DNA from: Actinomycetes bacterium
Lineage (GTDB): Bacteria; Actinomycetota; Actinomycetes; Actinomycetales; Actinomycetaceae
Length of the DNA stretch: 26,007 bases
NCBI GenBank assembly: GCA_023426345.1
Contig: JAFAAX010000164.1
Location: 1-26,007, forward strand
Direction of reading: 5' to 3'
Shown here: piece by piece, positions 1 to 6,703 of the stretch
How the letters are laid out: each line of letters begins with the position of its first letter
How positions within the stretch are numbered: the first letter of the stretch is position 1
Position numbers and translations under genes: made by a program
The notes under the pieces: generated by a model
Told to the model about the DNA's origin: nothing
Seen by the model: the letters and a program-made list of their open reading frames with translations, nothing else
Database searches by the model: none

Positions 1-15
1 GCCCTCGTCAATGGG
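1..15 (-). repeat. family D motif inside dnaX
   Basis: On the minus strand this reads CCCATTGACGAGGGC, identical to the intergenic copies at 9995 and 13343. Here it lies in the low-complexity part of dnaX and encodes PIDEG. Confidence 0.6.
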
Positions 16-1227
16 AGACGACGGAACGCCGGCAGCGGCGGAGGACCCGTGCGGCGCTCCCCCGCCGGCCAGGCCGACGGTCCCGGGGAAGGCGCCCGCG
101 GCAGGCTCGCCGGCGGCGGACCGCCCCGGCTCGGGCACCAGGATGCGGCCGATGAGCAGCTCCAGCTGGAGGCGCGGGCTGGTGGCGCCCGTCATCCCTC
201 GCAGCGCCTGATCGGTGAGGTCGGCGGCGCGCGAGAGCGGGCCGGGCCCCCAGTTGCGGGCCTGGACCCTCATGCGCTCGAGCTGGTCGGCGGGCGTGCC
301 CGCCAGGACGTCGTCCGCGCCGTCCCCGGCCACCGCGATGATAAGGAGGTCGCGCAGGCGCTGGAGGAGGTCTTCGACGAAGCGGCGCGGCTCGTGGCCG
401 GACTCCACCATGCGTTCGACCACGCGGTAGACCGCCGCGCCGTCGCCCCCGGCCAGGGCGTCGACCGTCTGATCGAGCAGCGCCGTGTCCGTGTAGCCGA
501 GCAGCGCCACCGTGGTCGCGTAGTCGAGTCGGCCGTCGGTCGACCCGGCCATCAGCTGATCGAGGACGGACAGGGTGTCGCGCACCGACCCGCCGCCCGC
601 ACGGATGACGAGGCCCAGGACGCCGTCCCCGACCGCGATCCCCTCCTGGTCGCACAGGCGGCGCAGATAGGGCTCCAGCACGTCGGGGGGCACCAGGCGG
701 AACGGGTAGTGATGGGTCCGCGAGCGGATGGTCCCGATGACCTTCTCGGGCTCGGTGGTGGCGAAGACGAACTTGACGTGCTCGGGAGGCTCCTCGACGA
801 GCTTGAGCAGCGCGTTGAAGCCCTGGGGGGTCACCATATGGGCCTCGTCGATGATGAACACCTTGTAACGGTCGCGCACCGGGGCGAAGGCCGCCCGCTC
901 GCGCAGGTCGCGGGCGTCGTCGACGCCGCCGTGGGAGGCCGCGTCCATCTCGACGACGTCCAGGGACCCGGGCCCGCCGGTGGCCAGCTCGCGACAGGAG
1001 TCGCAGTGCCCGCACGGGGTGTCCGTGGGGCCCTCCGCGCAGTTCAGACAGCGCGCGAGGATGCGGGCCGACGTGGTCTTGCCGCACCCGCGCGGACCGG
1101 AGAACAGATAGGCGTGGGTGACGCGGTTCGCCCGCAGCGCCGCCCGCAGGGGCACGGTCACATGGTCCTGCCCGATCACCTCGTCGAACGTGTCGGGGCG
1201 GTACCTGCGGTAGAGAGCTGTCGTCAC
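1..1227 (-). CDS. dnaX: DNA polymerase III subunit gamma/tau, 3' end off the window
   Basis: This is the clamp-loader ATPase subunit of the replicative polymerase; 409 codons are visible and no stop occurs before the left edge. The start GTG is at 1227 (protein begins VTTALYRRYRPDTFDEVIGQ). Walker A GPRGCGKT is at residues 44-51. The four-cysteine zinc module (CAEGP, then CGHCDSC) and the Walker B segment IIDEAHM follow, then the sensor region EEPPEHVKFVFATTE. The actinobacterial segment NWGPGPLSRAADL precedes an Ala/Gly/Pro-rich tail. There is no Shine-Dalgarno sequence. TAAGGT lies 6 nt before GTG, so the mRNA is probably leaderless. The last residues seen, SPIDEG, are encoded by a family D repeat. 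The gene is preceded by ffs on the same strand, a common actinobacterial arrangement. Identification is secure; the C-terminus is not visible. Confidence 0.96.
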   Translation of the reverse strand, partial: MTTALYRRYRPDTFDEVIGQDHVTVPLRAALRANRVTHAYLFSGPRGCGKTTSARILARCLNCAEGPTDTPCGHCDSCRELATGGPGSLDVVEMDAASHGGVDDARDLRERAAFAPVRDRYKVFIIDEAHMVTPQGFNALLKLVEEPPEHVKFVFATTEPEKVIGTIRSRTHHYPFRLVPPDVLEPYLRRLCDQEGIAVGDGVLGLVIRAGGGSVRDTLSVLDQLMAGSTDGRLDYATTVALLGYTDTALLDQTVDALAGGDGAAVYRVVERMVESGHEPRRFVEDLLQRLRDLLIIAVAGDGADDVLAGTPADQLERMRVQARNWGPGPLSRAADLTDQALRGMTGATSPRLQLELLIGRILVPEPGRSAAGEPAAGAFPGTVGLAGGGAPHGSSAAAGVPSSPIDEG

Positions 1228-1233
1228 ACCTGA

Positions 1234-1239
1234 ACCTTA
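1234..1239 (-). promoter_or_regulatory. probable -10 hexamer of leaderless dnaX
   Basis: TAAGGT (TANNNT) ends 6 nt before the GTG start of dnaX, which has no Shine-Dalgarno sequence. No clear -35 element is visible. Confidence 0.5.
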
Positions 1240-1281
1240 CGGGCACCCATGGGCATCTCGCATCGCCCCTGGTGGATCCCG

Positions 1282-1335
1282 CGACTTCGGTCCTCTTCTC
1301 CGCCGACTTCGGTTCTCTTCTGCGTCGACTTCGGT
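1282..1335 (-). repeat. family A array, 3 units, 22-bp period
   Basis: On the minus strand the core ACCGAAGTCG occurs three times. On the plus strand the units start at 1282, 1304 and 1326, exactly 22 bp apart. Spacers are purine-rich (GCGGAGAAGAGG type). The array is the left arm of a long inverted repeat whose partner is at 1646-1699. All three cores here read GAAGTC, whereas all three in the partner read GAACTC. Confidence 0.9.
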
Positions 1336-1345
1336 CCTGGTTCCC

Positions 1346-1360
1346 CCATTGACGAGGACG
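1346..1360 (+). repeat. family D motif
   Basis: CCATTGACGAGGACG, with one change from consensus (GGAC for GGGC). It adjoins the family A array at 1282-1335, and the same A-D pairing recurs in inverted form at 1626-1699. A hairpin GCCGCGG/CCGCGGC follows directly. Confidence 0.7.
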
Positions 1361-1426
1361 GCCGCGGCTCCGCCGCGGCGCCCTGCGCGGTTCCGCCCGG
1401 ACCGCGCCCTCGCGTCCGGACACAAA

Positions 1427-1517
1427 GGGATCCTCCGCGCACCCGGCAGCGCGCCCTTATCCTTGCTGCCTTCCGGCCCTGGGGAGGTTCGGACGATACC
1501 GTCACGCGGAGGATCGG
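1427..1517 (-). ncRNA. ffs: signal recognition particle RNA, small bacterial type (4.5S-like)
   Basis: This is the RNA core of the signal recognition particle, which binds Ffh and targets nascent membrane proteins. On the minus strand the conserved apical domain is plain: CCCAGGGCCGGAAGGCAGCA, containing the GGAA tetraloop and the AGCA asymmetric loop. The ends pair perfectly over 11 bp (GATCCTCCGCG with CGCGGAGGATC, plus positions 1505-1515 and 1429-1439), giving a short hairpin RNA of about 90 nt with no Alu domain. The mature ends are estimates from the stem. A -10 hexamer TAGACT lies just upstream, and CCTTT follows the 3' side. The whole gene lies between the inverted repeats at 1282-1358 and 1626-1702. 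Confidence 0.93.
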
Positions 1518-1522
1518 TGACC

Positions 1523-1528
1523 AGTCTA
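1523..1528 (-). promoter_or_regulatory. -10 hexamer of ffs
   Basis: TAGACT on the minus strand lies about 7 nt before the predicted 5' end of the SRP RNA stem. The same hexamer occurs upstream of disA at 22463-22468. Confidence 0.55.
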
Positions 1529-1576
1529 CACGGCGCCCCGGGGACGTCCCGCCCCGTGGGAGGTCCTCCCCCTCGT

Positions 1577-1636
1577 CGACGAGGGCGACCCCGCTCGCGG
1601 GACCGCCGGTCCGTCCGAGGGGCGCCGCCCTCGTCG
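1577..1636. repeat. inverted pair of family D motifs
   Basis: The arms CGACGAGGGCG (1577-1587) and CGCCCTCGTCG (1626-1636) are perfect 11-bp inverted repeats. The 38 nt between them can also pair partly. The right-hand D copy runs straight into the family A array at 1646. Confidence 0.8.
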
Positions 1637-1645
1637 ATGAACAGG

Positions 1646-1699
1646 ACCGAACTCGACGCAGAAGAGAACCGAACTCGGCGGAGAAGAGGACCGAACTCG
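1646..1699 (+). repeat. family A array, 3 units, 22-bp period
   Basis: ACCGAACTCG starts at 1646, 1668 and 1690, exactly 22 bp apart. Together with the D copy at 1626-1639 it forms the right arm of the inverted repeat around ffs. Alignment to the reverse complement of 1282-1358 shows about five substitutions and a 5-nt indel over roughly 76-81 positions. With ffs and the D copies, this accounts for most of the 525-bp gap between dnaX and the lacI-type gene. Confidence 0.9.
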
Positions 1700-1705
1700 G
1701 CGGAG

Positions 1706-1727
1706 GGGGAGACGGATCCCTCTCCCC
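1706..1727 (-). terminator. terminator-like hairpin after the LacI-family gene
   Basis: GGGGAGA (1706-1712) pairs with TCTCCCC (1721-1727) across an 8-nt loop, 26 nt beyond the stop codon. There is no U-tract. Confidence 0.5.
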
Positions 1728-1752
1728 GGCTGCGTCCCCGGCGCCCGGCGCC

Positions 1753-2772
1753 CTACCCCGACACCCGCTCGACCAGGCGCGCAGGCAGGCGCACGGGCTG
1801 CTGGGTCTCGCGGCCCTCCATGAGGTCGCGCAGCATCGACATCGCGGCTTGGCTCATGGCGGCGACCGGGTTCTCCACGGTCGTCAGCGGCGGATCCGCC
1901 AGGTCGGGCTCGATATTGTCGTAGGACACCAGCGGCACGTCGTCGGGGACGCGCAGCCCCTCCGAGCGCCAGGCGCCCATCGCGCCGCGGCTCATCAGGT
2001 CCGAGCAGCAGAACACGCCATCGACCTCCCCGGAACGGATGCGGGGGGCCAGCTCACGGCCCGCGGCCGCCCCGGACTCCAGGCTGTAGTCGCCCGTGAC
2101 CTCCACGGTGTCGATCCCCTGGCGGGCCGCCTCCTCGCGGAATCCCTCGAGGCGGTCCTGGGCCGCCACCATGTCCAGGATGCCCGTGATGATCGCCAGC
2201 CGCCGACAGCCGTCGTGCTCGACCAGGCGGCGCACCGCCAAGCGCGCGCCCTCGCAGTTGTCGACGTCCACCCACGACACCGCGGACGTCGTCGCCATCG
2301 GGCGTCCGATGAACACGACGGGGATCGGCGCCTGCATGAACGTCTCGATCTGCCCGGGGATCTGGTGGTGGGAGACCACGACCGCCCCGTCCACATGGCC
2401 GTCGCCCAGGAAGGACCGCATCCGGCGATGCCCGTCCGCGTCGTTCGCGAACGCCATCACCAGCTGGATGCCGGTCGACTCCACGGCGCGCGTCAACGAC
2501 TGGATCGTCAGGTAGAAGAACGGGTCGGAGAAGATCCGCTTATCCGGCTCGGGCACCACCACCGCCACCGTGTCCGTGCGGCGCGTGACCAGGGACCGCG
2601 CCGCCCGATTGGGGATGTAGCCCAGGTCGGAGACCGCCTGCCGCACCGCCGCGGCCTTCGCCGGGGACACGCCGGGATCCCCGCGCACGACGCGGGACGC
2701 CGTCGCGCGGGACACGCGGGCCGCGCGCGCCACATCCTCCAGGGTCACGGCCCCACTGGACTCCACGGCCAT
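1753..2772 (-). CDS. LacI-family transcriptional repressor, CebR/BglR type
   Basis: 339 residues. Residues about 9-60 form the LacI helix-turn-helix and hinge helix (VTLEDVARAARVSRATASRVV, then GYIPNRAARSL). The rest is a periplasmic-binding-protein-like sugar sensor. The ATG at 2772 was chosen because GGGGAGG lies about 9 nt upstream; a GTG at 2814 in the same frame has no ribosome site. It is the last gene of the beta-glucoside operon, 114 bp after the GH1 gene. It is the obvious candidate to bind the two GAGAGCGCTCTC palindromes at the operon promoter, which resemble the known CebR site TGGGAGCGCTCCCA. The probable inducer is cellobiose or a related beta-glucoside, by analogy with CebR. 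No operator lies at its own start, so autoregulation would come through the operon promoter. Confidence 0.9.
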   Translation of the reverse strand: MAVESSGAVTLEDVARAARVSRATASRVVRGDPGVSPAKAAAVRQAVSDLGYIPNRAARSLVTRRTDTVAVVVPEPDKRIFSDPFFYLTIQSLTRAVESTGIQLVMAFANDADGHRRMRSFLGDGHVDGAVVVSHHQIPGQIETFMQAPIPVVFIGRPMATTSAVSWVDVDNCEGARLAVRRLVEHDGCRRLAIITGILDMVAAQDRLEGFREEAARQGIDTVEVTGDYSLESGAAAGRELAPRIRSGEVDGVFCCSDLMSRGAMGAWRSEGLRVPDDVPLVSYDNIEPDLADPPLTTVENPVAAMSQAAMSMLRDLMEGRETQQPVRLPARLVERVSG

Positions 2773-2819
2773 GCCTCGATCCTCCCCGCCGCTCGCCGGC
2801 TCCGCCGTCGTCACTGGAT

Positions 2820-2858
2820 GGCGGGCCGGGCGGCTCCATTGTCGCCGTCCGGCCCGCC
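2820..2858 (-). terminator. strong hairpin between the GH1 and lacI-type genes
   Basis: GGCGGGCCGG (2820-2829) pairs perfectly with CCGGCCCGCC (2849-2858), with further pairing inside. There is no U-tract, so it may attenuate or stabilise the upstream mRNA rather than end transcription. Confidence 0.5.
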
Positions 2859-2886
2859 GATGGCCCTCAACCCACGTCCGGCGTGG

Positions 2887-4455
2887 TCACCCCGTGGTCA
2901 CGGCGTTCGCGGCCATGACATCGCGGTACCACAGCGCTGAGGCCTTCGGGGTCCGCTCCTGCGTCTCGAAGTCGACGCGCACGATCCCGAACCGCTTCGT
3001 GTACCCGAGCGCCCACTCGAAGTTGTCCAGCAGCGACCACACGAGGTAGCCCGCCACGTCGGCCCCCTGCTCGATCGCCTGGTGGACGGCCACCAGATGG
3101 TCGCGAATGTAGGCGAGCCGGTCGCCCGAGTCGTCGACGAAGCCGCTCCCGTCGGGGACGTCGTCGTAGGCGGCGCCGTTCTCCGTGACGACCAGCGGAA
3201 TCCCAGCCGGCCCCGTGTAATCGCGGTGGAGCCGCACGAGCAGCTCGCGCAGGTCATCGGGTCCCACCTCCCACCCCATGGCAGTCTGCGGCAGGCCGCG
3301 GGGCACGCCGCGCACCCATTCCGACCCCACGTTCGGGGAGCCGTGCGGGAAGCCGTAGCGGTCGTGGGTGACCGGCGGGCGGAGCCGCGCGCCGCCCTCG
3401 TCGCGTCCCCCCGCCGCCGGGATCGCGGACGAGGGCGACCCCGCCGGGCTGGGTCCGCCGATCGCGTGGCCGTCCGGCGCGCCCGGGCCCGCCGCACCGC
3501 GGATCCCCGCGGGGGCGTCCGCTCCGGACACCATCTGGCCGTTGTAGAAGTTCACACCCAGGACGTCGATGGGCGCGCTGATGAGTTCCAGGTCGCCGGG
3601 GCGCATGAACTGCTCGATGTCCGCCCCCGCGCCCGCGCGCATATCGTCGACGACATCCGCCGGGTAGGACCCGCGGAAGATCGGATCCGCGAACAGGCGG
3701 ACCGCCAGGCCGTCGAGGCGGCGGGCCGCCTCGACGTCGCCCGCGTCCTCCGGATCCTGCGGGTGGACGACGGAGAAGTTGAGCGTCAGCCCGATCTCCG
3801 GGTCCAGCCCCGCCGCGGCCGCCTTCGAGCGCAGGCGCTGGAGGGCCAGGCCGTGGCCCAGCAGCAGGTGATGCGCGGCCGCCACGGCCTCGACGGGATC
3901 CGTCAGCCCGGGCGCGTGCTCCGCCCCGGCGTAGGCCAGCAAGGACGAGCACCACGGCTCGTTGAGCGTCGTCCACGTCGGCACCCGGGCGCCCAGGCGG
4001 TCGAAGACGATGCCCGCGTAGTCGGCGAACAGGGACGCCGTGTCCCGGTTCACCCACCCGCCGCGCTGCTGGAGGGCCTCCGGCAGATCCCAGTGGTACA
4101 GGGTCAGCCAGGGCGCGATGCCGGCCTCGAGCAGCTCGTCGACCAGGCGCTCGTAGAAGTCCAGCCCCGCCGGGTTGAGGGTGCGGCCGTCGGGCATGAC
4201 GCGCGCCCAGGAGGTCGAGAAGCGGTAGGTCCCCACGCCCAGGTCCCCCATCAGGGCGACATCCTGCGGGACCCGGTGATAGTGGTCGCAGGCCACCTCG
4301 ATGTCCGACCCGTCGACGATCGCGCCGGGGCGGCGGCACAGGACGTCCCAGATGGAGTCCCCCTTGCCGTCCTCGTGCCCGGCCCCCTCGATCTGGGCGG
4401 CCGCGGTGGCCACGCCCCATCGGAATCCCTGCGGGAAGTCGAATGTGCGGGTCAT
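2887..4455 (-). CDS. GH1 family beta-glucosidase (BglC-like)
   Basis: 522 residues; a cytoplasmic enzyme (no signal peptide) expected to hydrolyse imported cellobiose or other beta-glucosides to glucose. The N-terminus MTRTFDFPQGFRWGVATAA is typical of GH1. The acid/base glutamate is E166 in TLNEP and the nucleophile is E425 in VTENG. The start ATG overlaps the upstream permease stop (ATGA), with AAGGAG about 11 nt upstream, so translation is probably coupled. The chain is longer than the usual 450-480 residues. The excess lies between GVNFYNGQMVSG (about 300-311) and TAMGWEV (391-397), where a Gly/Ala/Pro-rich stretch is partly encoded by an inverted pair of family D motifs (3393-3437). The insertion keeps the frame and lies in a loop that is variable in the family. 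Family is certain; substrate is inferred from the operon. Confidence 0.95.
   Translation of the reverse strand: MTRTFDFPQGFRWGVATAAAQIEGAGHEDGKGDSIWDVLCRRPGAIVDGSDIEVACDHYHRVPQDVALMGDLGVGTYRFSTSWARVMPDGRTLNPAGLDFYERLVDELLEAGIAPWLTLYHWDLPEALQQRGGWVNRDTASLFADYAGIVFDRLGARVPTWTTLNEPWCSSLLAYAGAEHAPGLTDPVEAVAAAHHLLLGHGLALQRLRSKAAAAGLDPEIGLTLNFSVVHPQDPEDAGDVEAARRLDGLAVRLFADPIFRGSYPADVVDDMRAGAGADIEQFMRPGDLELISAPIDVLGVNFYNGQMVSGADAPAGIRGAAGPGAPDGHAIGGPSPAGSPSSAIPAAGGRDEGGARLRPPVTHDRYGFPHGSPNVGSEWVRGVPRGLPQTAMGWEVGPDDLRELLVRLHRDYTGPAGIPLVVTENGAAYDDVPDGSGFVDDSGDRLAYIRDHLVAVHQAIEQGADVAGYLVWSLLDNFEWALGYTKRFGIVRVDFETQERTPKASALWYRDVMAANAVTTG
3393..3437. repeat. palindromic pair of D-like motifs inside the GH1 gene
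   Basis: CGCCCTCGTCGCG (3393-3405) and CGCGGACGAGGGCG (3424-3437) form near-perfect inverted arms around an 18-nt loop. The segment encodes about residues 340-355 of the glucosidase (SPSSAIPAAGGRDEGG region). The copies keep the GACGAGGGCG core but not the CATY end of the motif. Confidence 0.75.
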
Positions 4456-5411
4456 CCCTTGACAGCTCCTTGCATGATGCCCGACACCAGTTGGCGTCCG
4501 GCGAAGACGAACAGGATGAGCAGCGGGATGGTCGCCACCACCACGCCGGCCATGATCAACGAGTAGTCCTTGAAGTACGACGCCTGCAGCAGCTGCAGGG
4601 CGACGGGCAGCGTCGGGTTCTTCGCGCCCAGGACGACGAAGGGCCAGAAGAAGTTCGTCCACGATCCGACGAACGTGAACAGCGCGAGCATCGACGCCGC
4701 CGGGCGGGCGCTGGGCAGCGCCACCGACCAGAACGTGCGGAACATCGACGCCCCGTCCACGCGCGCCGCCTCGATGAGCTCGTACGGCAGCGCGTCGCGG
4801 ATGTACTGCGTCATCCAGAACACGCCGAACGCGGAGACCATGGCGGGCACGATGACCGAGATCAGCTCGCCCGTCCAGTTCAGCTTGGCCATCACCATGA
4901 ACAGCGGGACCACGCCCAACTGCGCGGGGACGGCCATCGTCGCGATGACGAACGTGAGCAGGCCGTCGCGCCCCCGGAAGCGCAGCTTCGAGAACGCGTA
5001 GCCCGCCAGGGTGGAGAAGAAGACGACCGACAGCGAGACCACGGCGGCGACGATCAGCGAGTTCCAGAACGCGCCCCACAAGTCGATGCCGGAATCCATC
5101 ACCCGCCGGACGTTGTCGGCGAACTCGCCCTGGGGGATCAGGGAGGGGATCGGGTTCTTCGCGATCGACGTGGCGTCGGAGGACGCCAGGAGGAACGTGT
5201 AGTACAGCGGGTACGCGAACACGAGGATCGTGAGGGCCAGCAGCAGGTAGACCACCCACCCCGGGCGGCGGTTCGCGCCGAAGGACCGGTGCTCGACGTG
5301 GTTCGCGCGCCTCTTGTTCTCGCGGTCCAGCTTCCGCTGGGCGGCGCGGGCCGCCCCCTTGCCGGCGCGCTGGGCGGTCATCGCCACCGACGGCTGATTC
5401 GAGGTGCTCAT
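4452..5411 (-). CDS. carbohydrate ABC transporter permease, second subunit (CebG/MalG type)
   Basis: 319 residues. It is the inner-membrane channel subunit of a CUT1 sugar importer, paired with the product of the preceding gene. After a basic N-terminal tail of about 50 residues come six predicted membrane segments. The cytoplasmic EAA loop, which docks the ATPase, is seen as EAARVDGASMFRTFWSVALP. The C-terminal GIMQGAVKG is typical of MalG-type subunits. The start ATG (5411) overlaps the stop of the previous permease (ATGA) and its own stop overlaps the GH1 start, so three genes are translationally coupled. No ATPase gene is present; actinobacteria commonly share one MsiK-type ATPase encoded elsewhere. 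Confidence 0.95.
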   Translation of the reverse strand: MSTSNQPSVAMTAQRAGKGAARAAQRKLDRENKRRANHVEHRSFGANRRPGWVVYLLLALTILVFAYPLYYTFLLASSDATSIAKNPIPSLIPQGEFADNVRRVMDSGIDLWGAFWNSLIVAAVVSLSVVFFSTLAGYAFSKLRFRGRDGLLTFVIATMAVPAQLGVVPLFMVMAKLNWTGELISVIVPAMVSAFGVFWMTQYIRDALPYELIEAARVDGASMFRTFWSVALPSARPAASMLALFTFVGSWTNFFWPFVVLGAKNPTLPVALQLLQASYFKDYSLIMAGVVVATIPLLILFVFAGRQLVSGIMQGAVKG

Positions 5412-6568
5412 CGTGCGTTCCCCTTCCCGGTCGCGCTGCCCTCCACGCGGGTGGTCCGCGTCCCGGTCCTCCCCGGGGCGGCGGAGGACGCCGCGCCCGC
5501 GGAACCCCGGATCAGCCCGGGGGCGTCGCCCTCGTCGATGTCTGGAGACGACCCGCGCACGCGCCGCCGCCTCCTCTTCTCCTTCTTCATCCCCGAGGAC
5601 GAGATCCGCTGGGTGAGGAAGAAGTTGAGCAGTGCGAAGACGATGATGATGAGGAACAGGATCCACGCGACCGCGGACGCGCGCCCGAAGCTCTTCTGCG
5701 CGCCCCAGCCCAGCGAGTACAGGTACATCGTCAACGTCATCCACTGGTGGTCCGCGCCGCCCTGACCCATCACGTCGAACATGCGCGGCTCGTCGAAGAT
5801 CTGCAGGCCGCCGATGGTGGAGGTCAGCACGACGAACACGATCGTCGAGCGCAGCTGCGGGATGGTGATCGAGAAGAACTGGCGAGCGCGGCCCGCGCCG
5901 TCCACCGTGGCGGCCTCGTAGAGATCCGCCGGGACGGCCTGCATGGCCGCCAGGAGGATCAGGGAGTTGTAGCCCGTCCACCGGAAGTTCACCATCGTCG
6001 CGATCGCGATCTGGGACCAGAAGGCGCTCGAGTGCCATCCGATCGGGGCGATGCCCAGGTTGCCGAGGATTGTGTTGATCATGCCGGACTGGTCCGCGAA
6101 GATCTTCGAGAAGATCAGGGACACGGCGACGGGCGCCACGATGTAGGGCAGCAGGACGCCCATGCGCCAGAAGGTCCTGGCCCGCAGGTTCGTGTCGAGC
6201 ATGTAGGCGATGAGGATCGCCAGAATGATCTGGGGGACGCTGGACAGCAGGAAGATCGAGAACGTGTTGCGCAGGGCGATCCAGAACGTCGGCTGATGGA
6301 CCACGTCGATGTAGTTCTGGAAGCCGATGAAGCCCTGGTCGCCGCCGATGAGGTGCCATTTGTGCAGCGAGACCCATGCCGTGTAGACCAGCGGGAACAG
6401 GCCGGTGATGGCGAAGACGATGAAGAACGGGGCGATGTACAGGTAGGGGGACCACTTGTACTCGATGCGGCCCAGCCGGTCGCGCCAGCCGGGCCCGGCG
6501 GGCCGGCGGGGAGCCTCGTCCTCGGCGGACGCCCGGGCGGGGGCGCCTGGGACGGTGGTGGTGCTCAT
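5408..6568 (-). CDS. carbohydrate ABC transporter permease, first subunit (CebF/MalF type)
   Basis: 386 residues. It is the partner membrane subunit of the CUT1 importer. Six membrane segments run from about residue 37 to 325, and the EAA loop reads EAATVDGAGRARQFFSITIPQ. GGAGGAGGAACCCC precedes the ATG at 6568, a strong ribosome site. The protein is longer than the usual 290-320 residues because of a basic, then Gly/Ala-rich C-terminal tail of about 60 residues after FFLTQRISSSG. The tail is partly encoded by a family D palindrome (5518-5540) and includes DIDEGDAPG. The gene follows the binding-protein gene across a 135-bp gap that holds a large hairpin. Confidence 0.95.
   Translation of the reverse strand: MSTTTVPGAPARASAEDEAPRRPAGPGWRDRLGRIEYKWSPYLYIAPFFIVFAITGLFPLVYTAWVSLHKWHLIGGDQGFIGFQNYIDVVHQPTFWIALRNTFSIFLLSSVPQIILAILIAYMLDTNLRARTFWRMGVLLPYIVAPVAVSLIFSKIFADQSGMINTILGNLGIAPIGWHSSAFWSQIAIATMVNFRWTGYNSLILLAAMQAVPADLYEAATVDGAGRARQFFSITIPQLRSTIVFVVLTSTIGGLQIFDEPRMFDVMGQGGADHQWMTLTMYLYSLGWGAQKSFGRASAVAWILFLIIIVFALLNFFLTQRISSSGMKKEKRRRRRVRGSSPDIDEGDAPGLIRGSAGAASSAAPGRTGTRTTRVEGSATGKGNAR
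5518..5540 (-). repeat. family D motif with palindrome in the permease tail
   Basis: CGGGGGCG T CGCCCTCG pairs over 8 bp with one G-T wobble, the same layout as the intergenic hairpin at 18313-18329. On the minus strand it reads CATCGACGAGGGCGACGCC and encodes IDEGDA in frame. Confidence 0.65.
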
Positions 6569-6626
6569 GGGGTTCCTCCTCCCCGCGACGCGCGTGGGAG
6601 ATCAGTCGGACAAGGGGCGCGGCGGC

Positions 6627-6678
6627 GACGGCCGGGCGGCGGTCCTCGGTGTGCACCGGAGGCCGCGGCCCGGCCGTC
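6627..6678 (-). promoter_or_regulatory. large stem-loop after the binding-protein gene
   Basis: GACGGCCGGGC (6627-6637) and GCCCGGCCGTC (6668-6678) are perfect 11-bp arms, and CCTC..GGTG/CACC..GAGG pairs inside the loop. The position, between a binding-protein gene and its permeases, fits an mRNA-stabilising or partial-termination hairpin that raises binding-protein output, as known for maltose-type operons. Confidence 0.6.
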
Positions 6679-6703
6679 GATCGCTCACAGGCGTGAGATC
6701 AAC

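Noticed and set aside
8..1423. Long minus-strand open frame across dnaX
   Set aside because: It is a shifted-frame shadow. The dnaX frame starting at 1227 carries Walker A, the zinc module and the family motifs.
1282..1702. An insertion sequence around ffs
   Set aside because: No transposase frame lies between the inverted repeats and no target duplication was seen; the repeats also occur elsewhere without a cargo gene.
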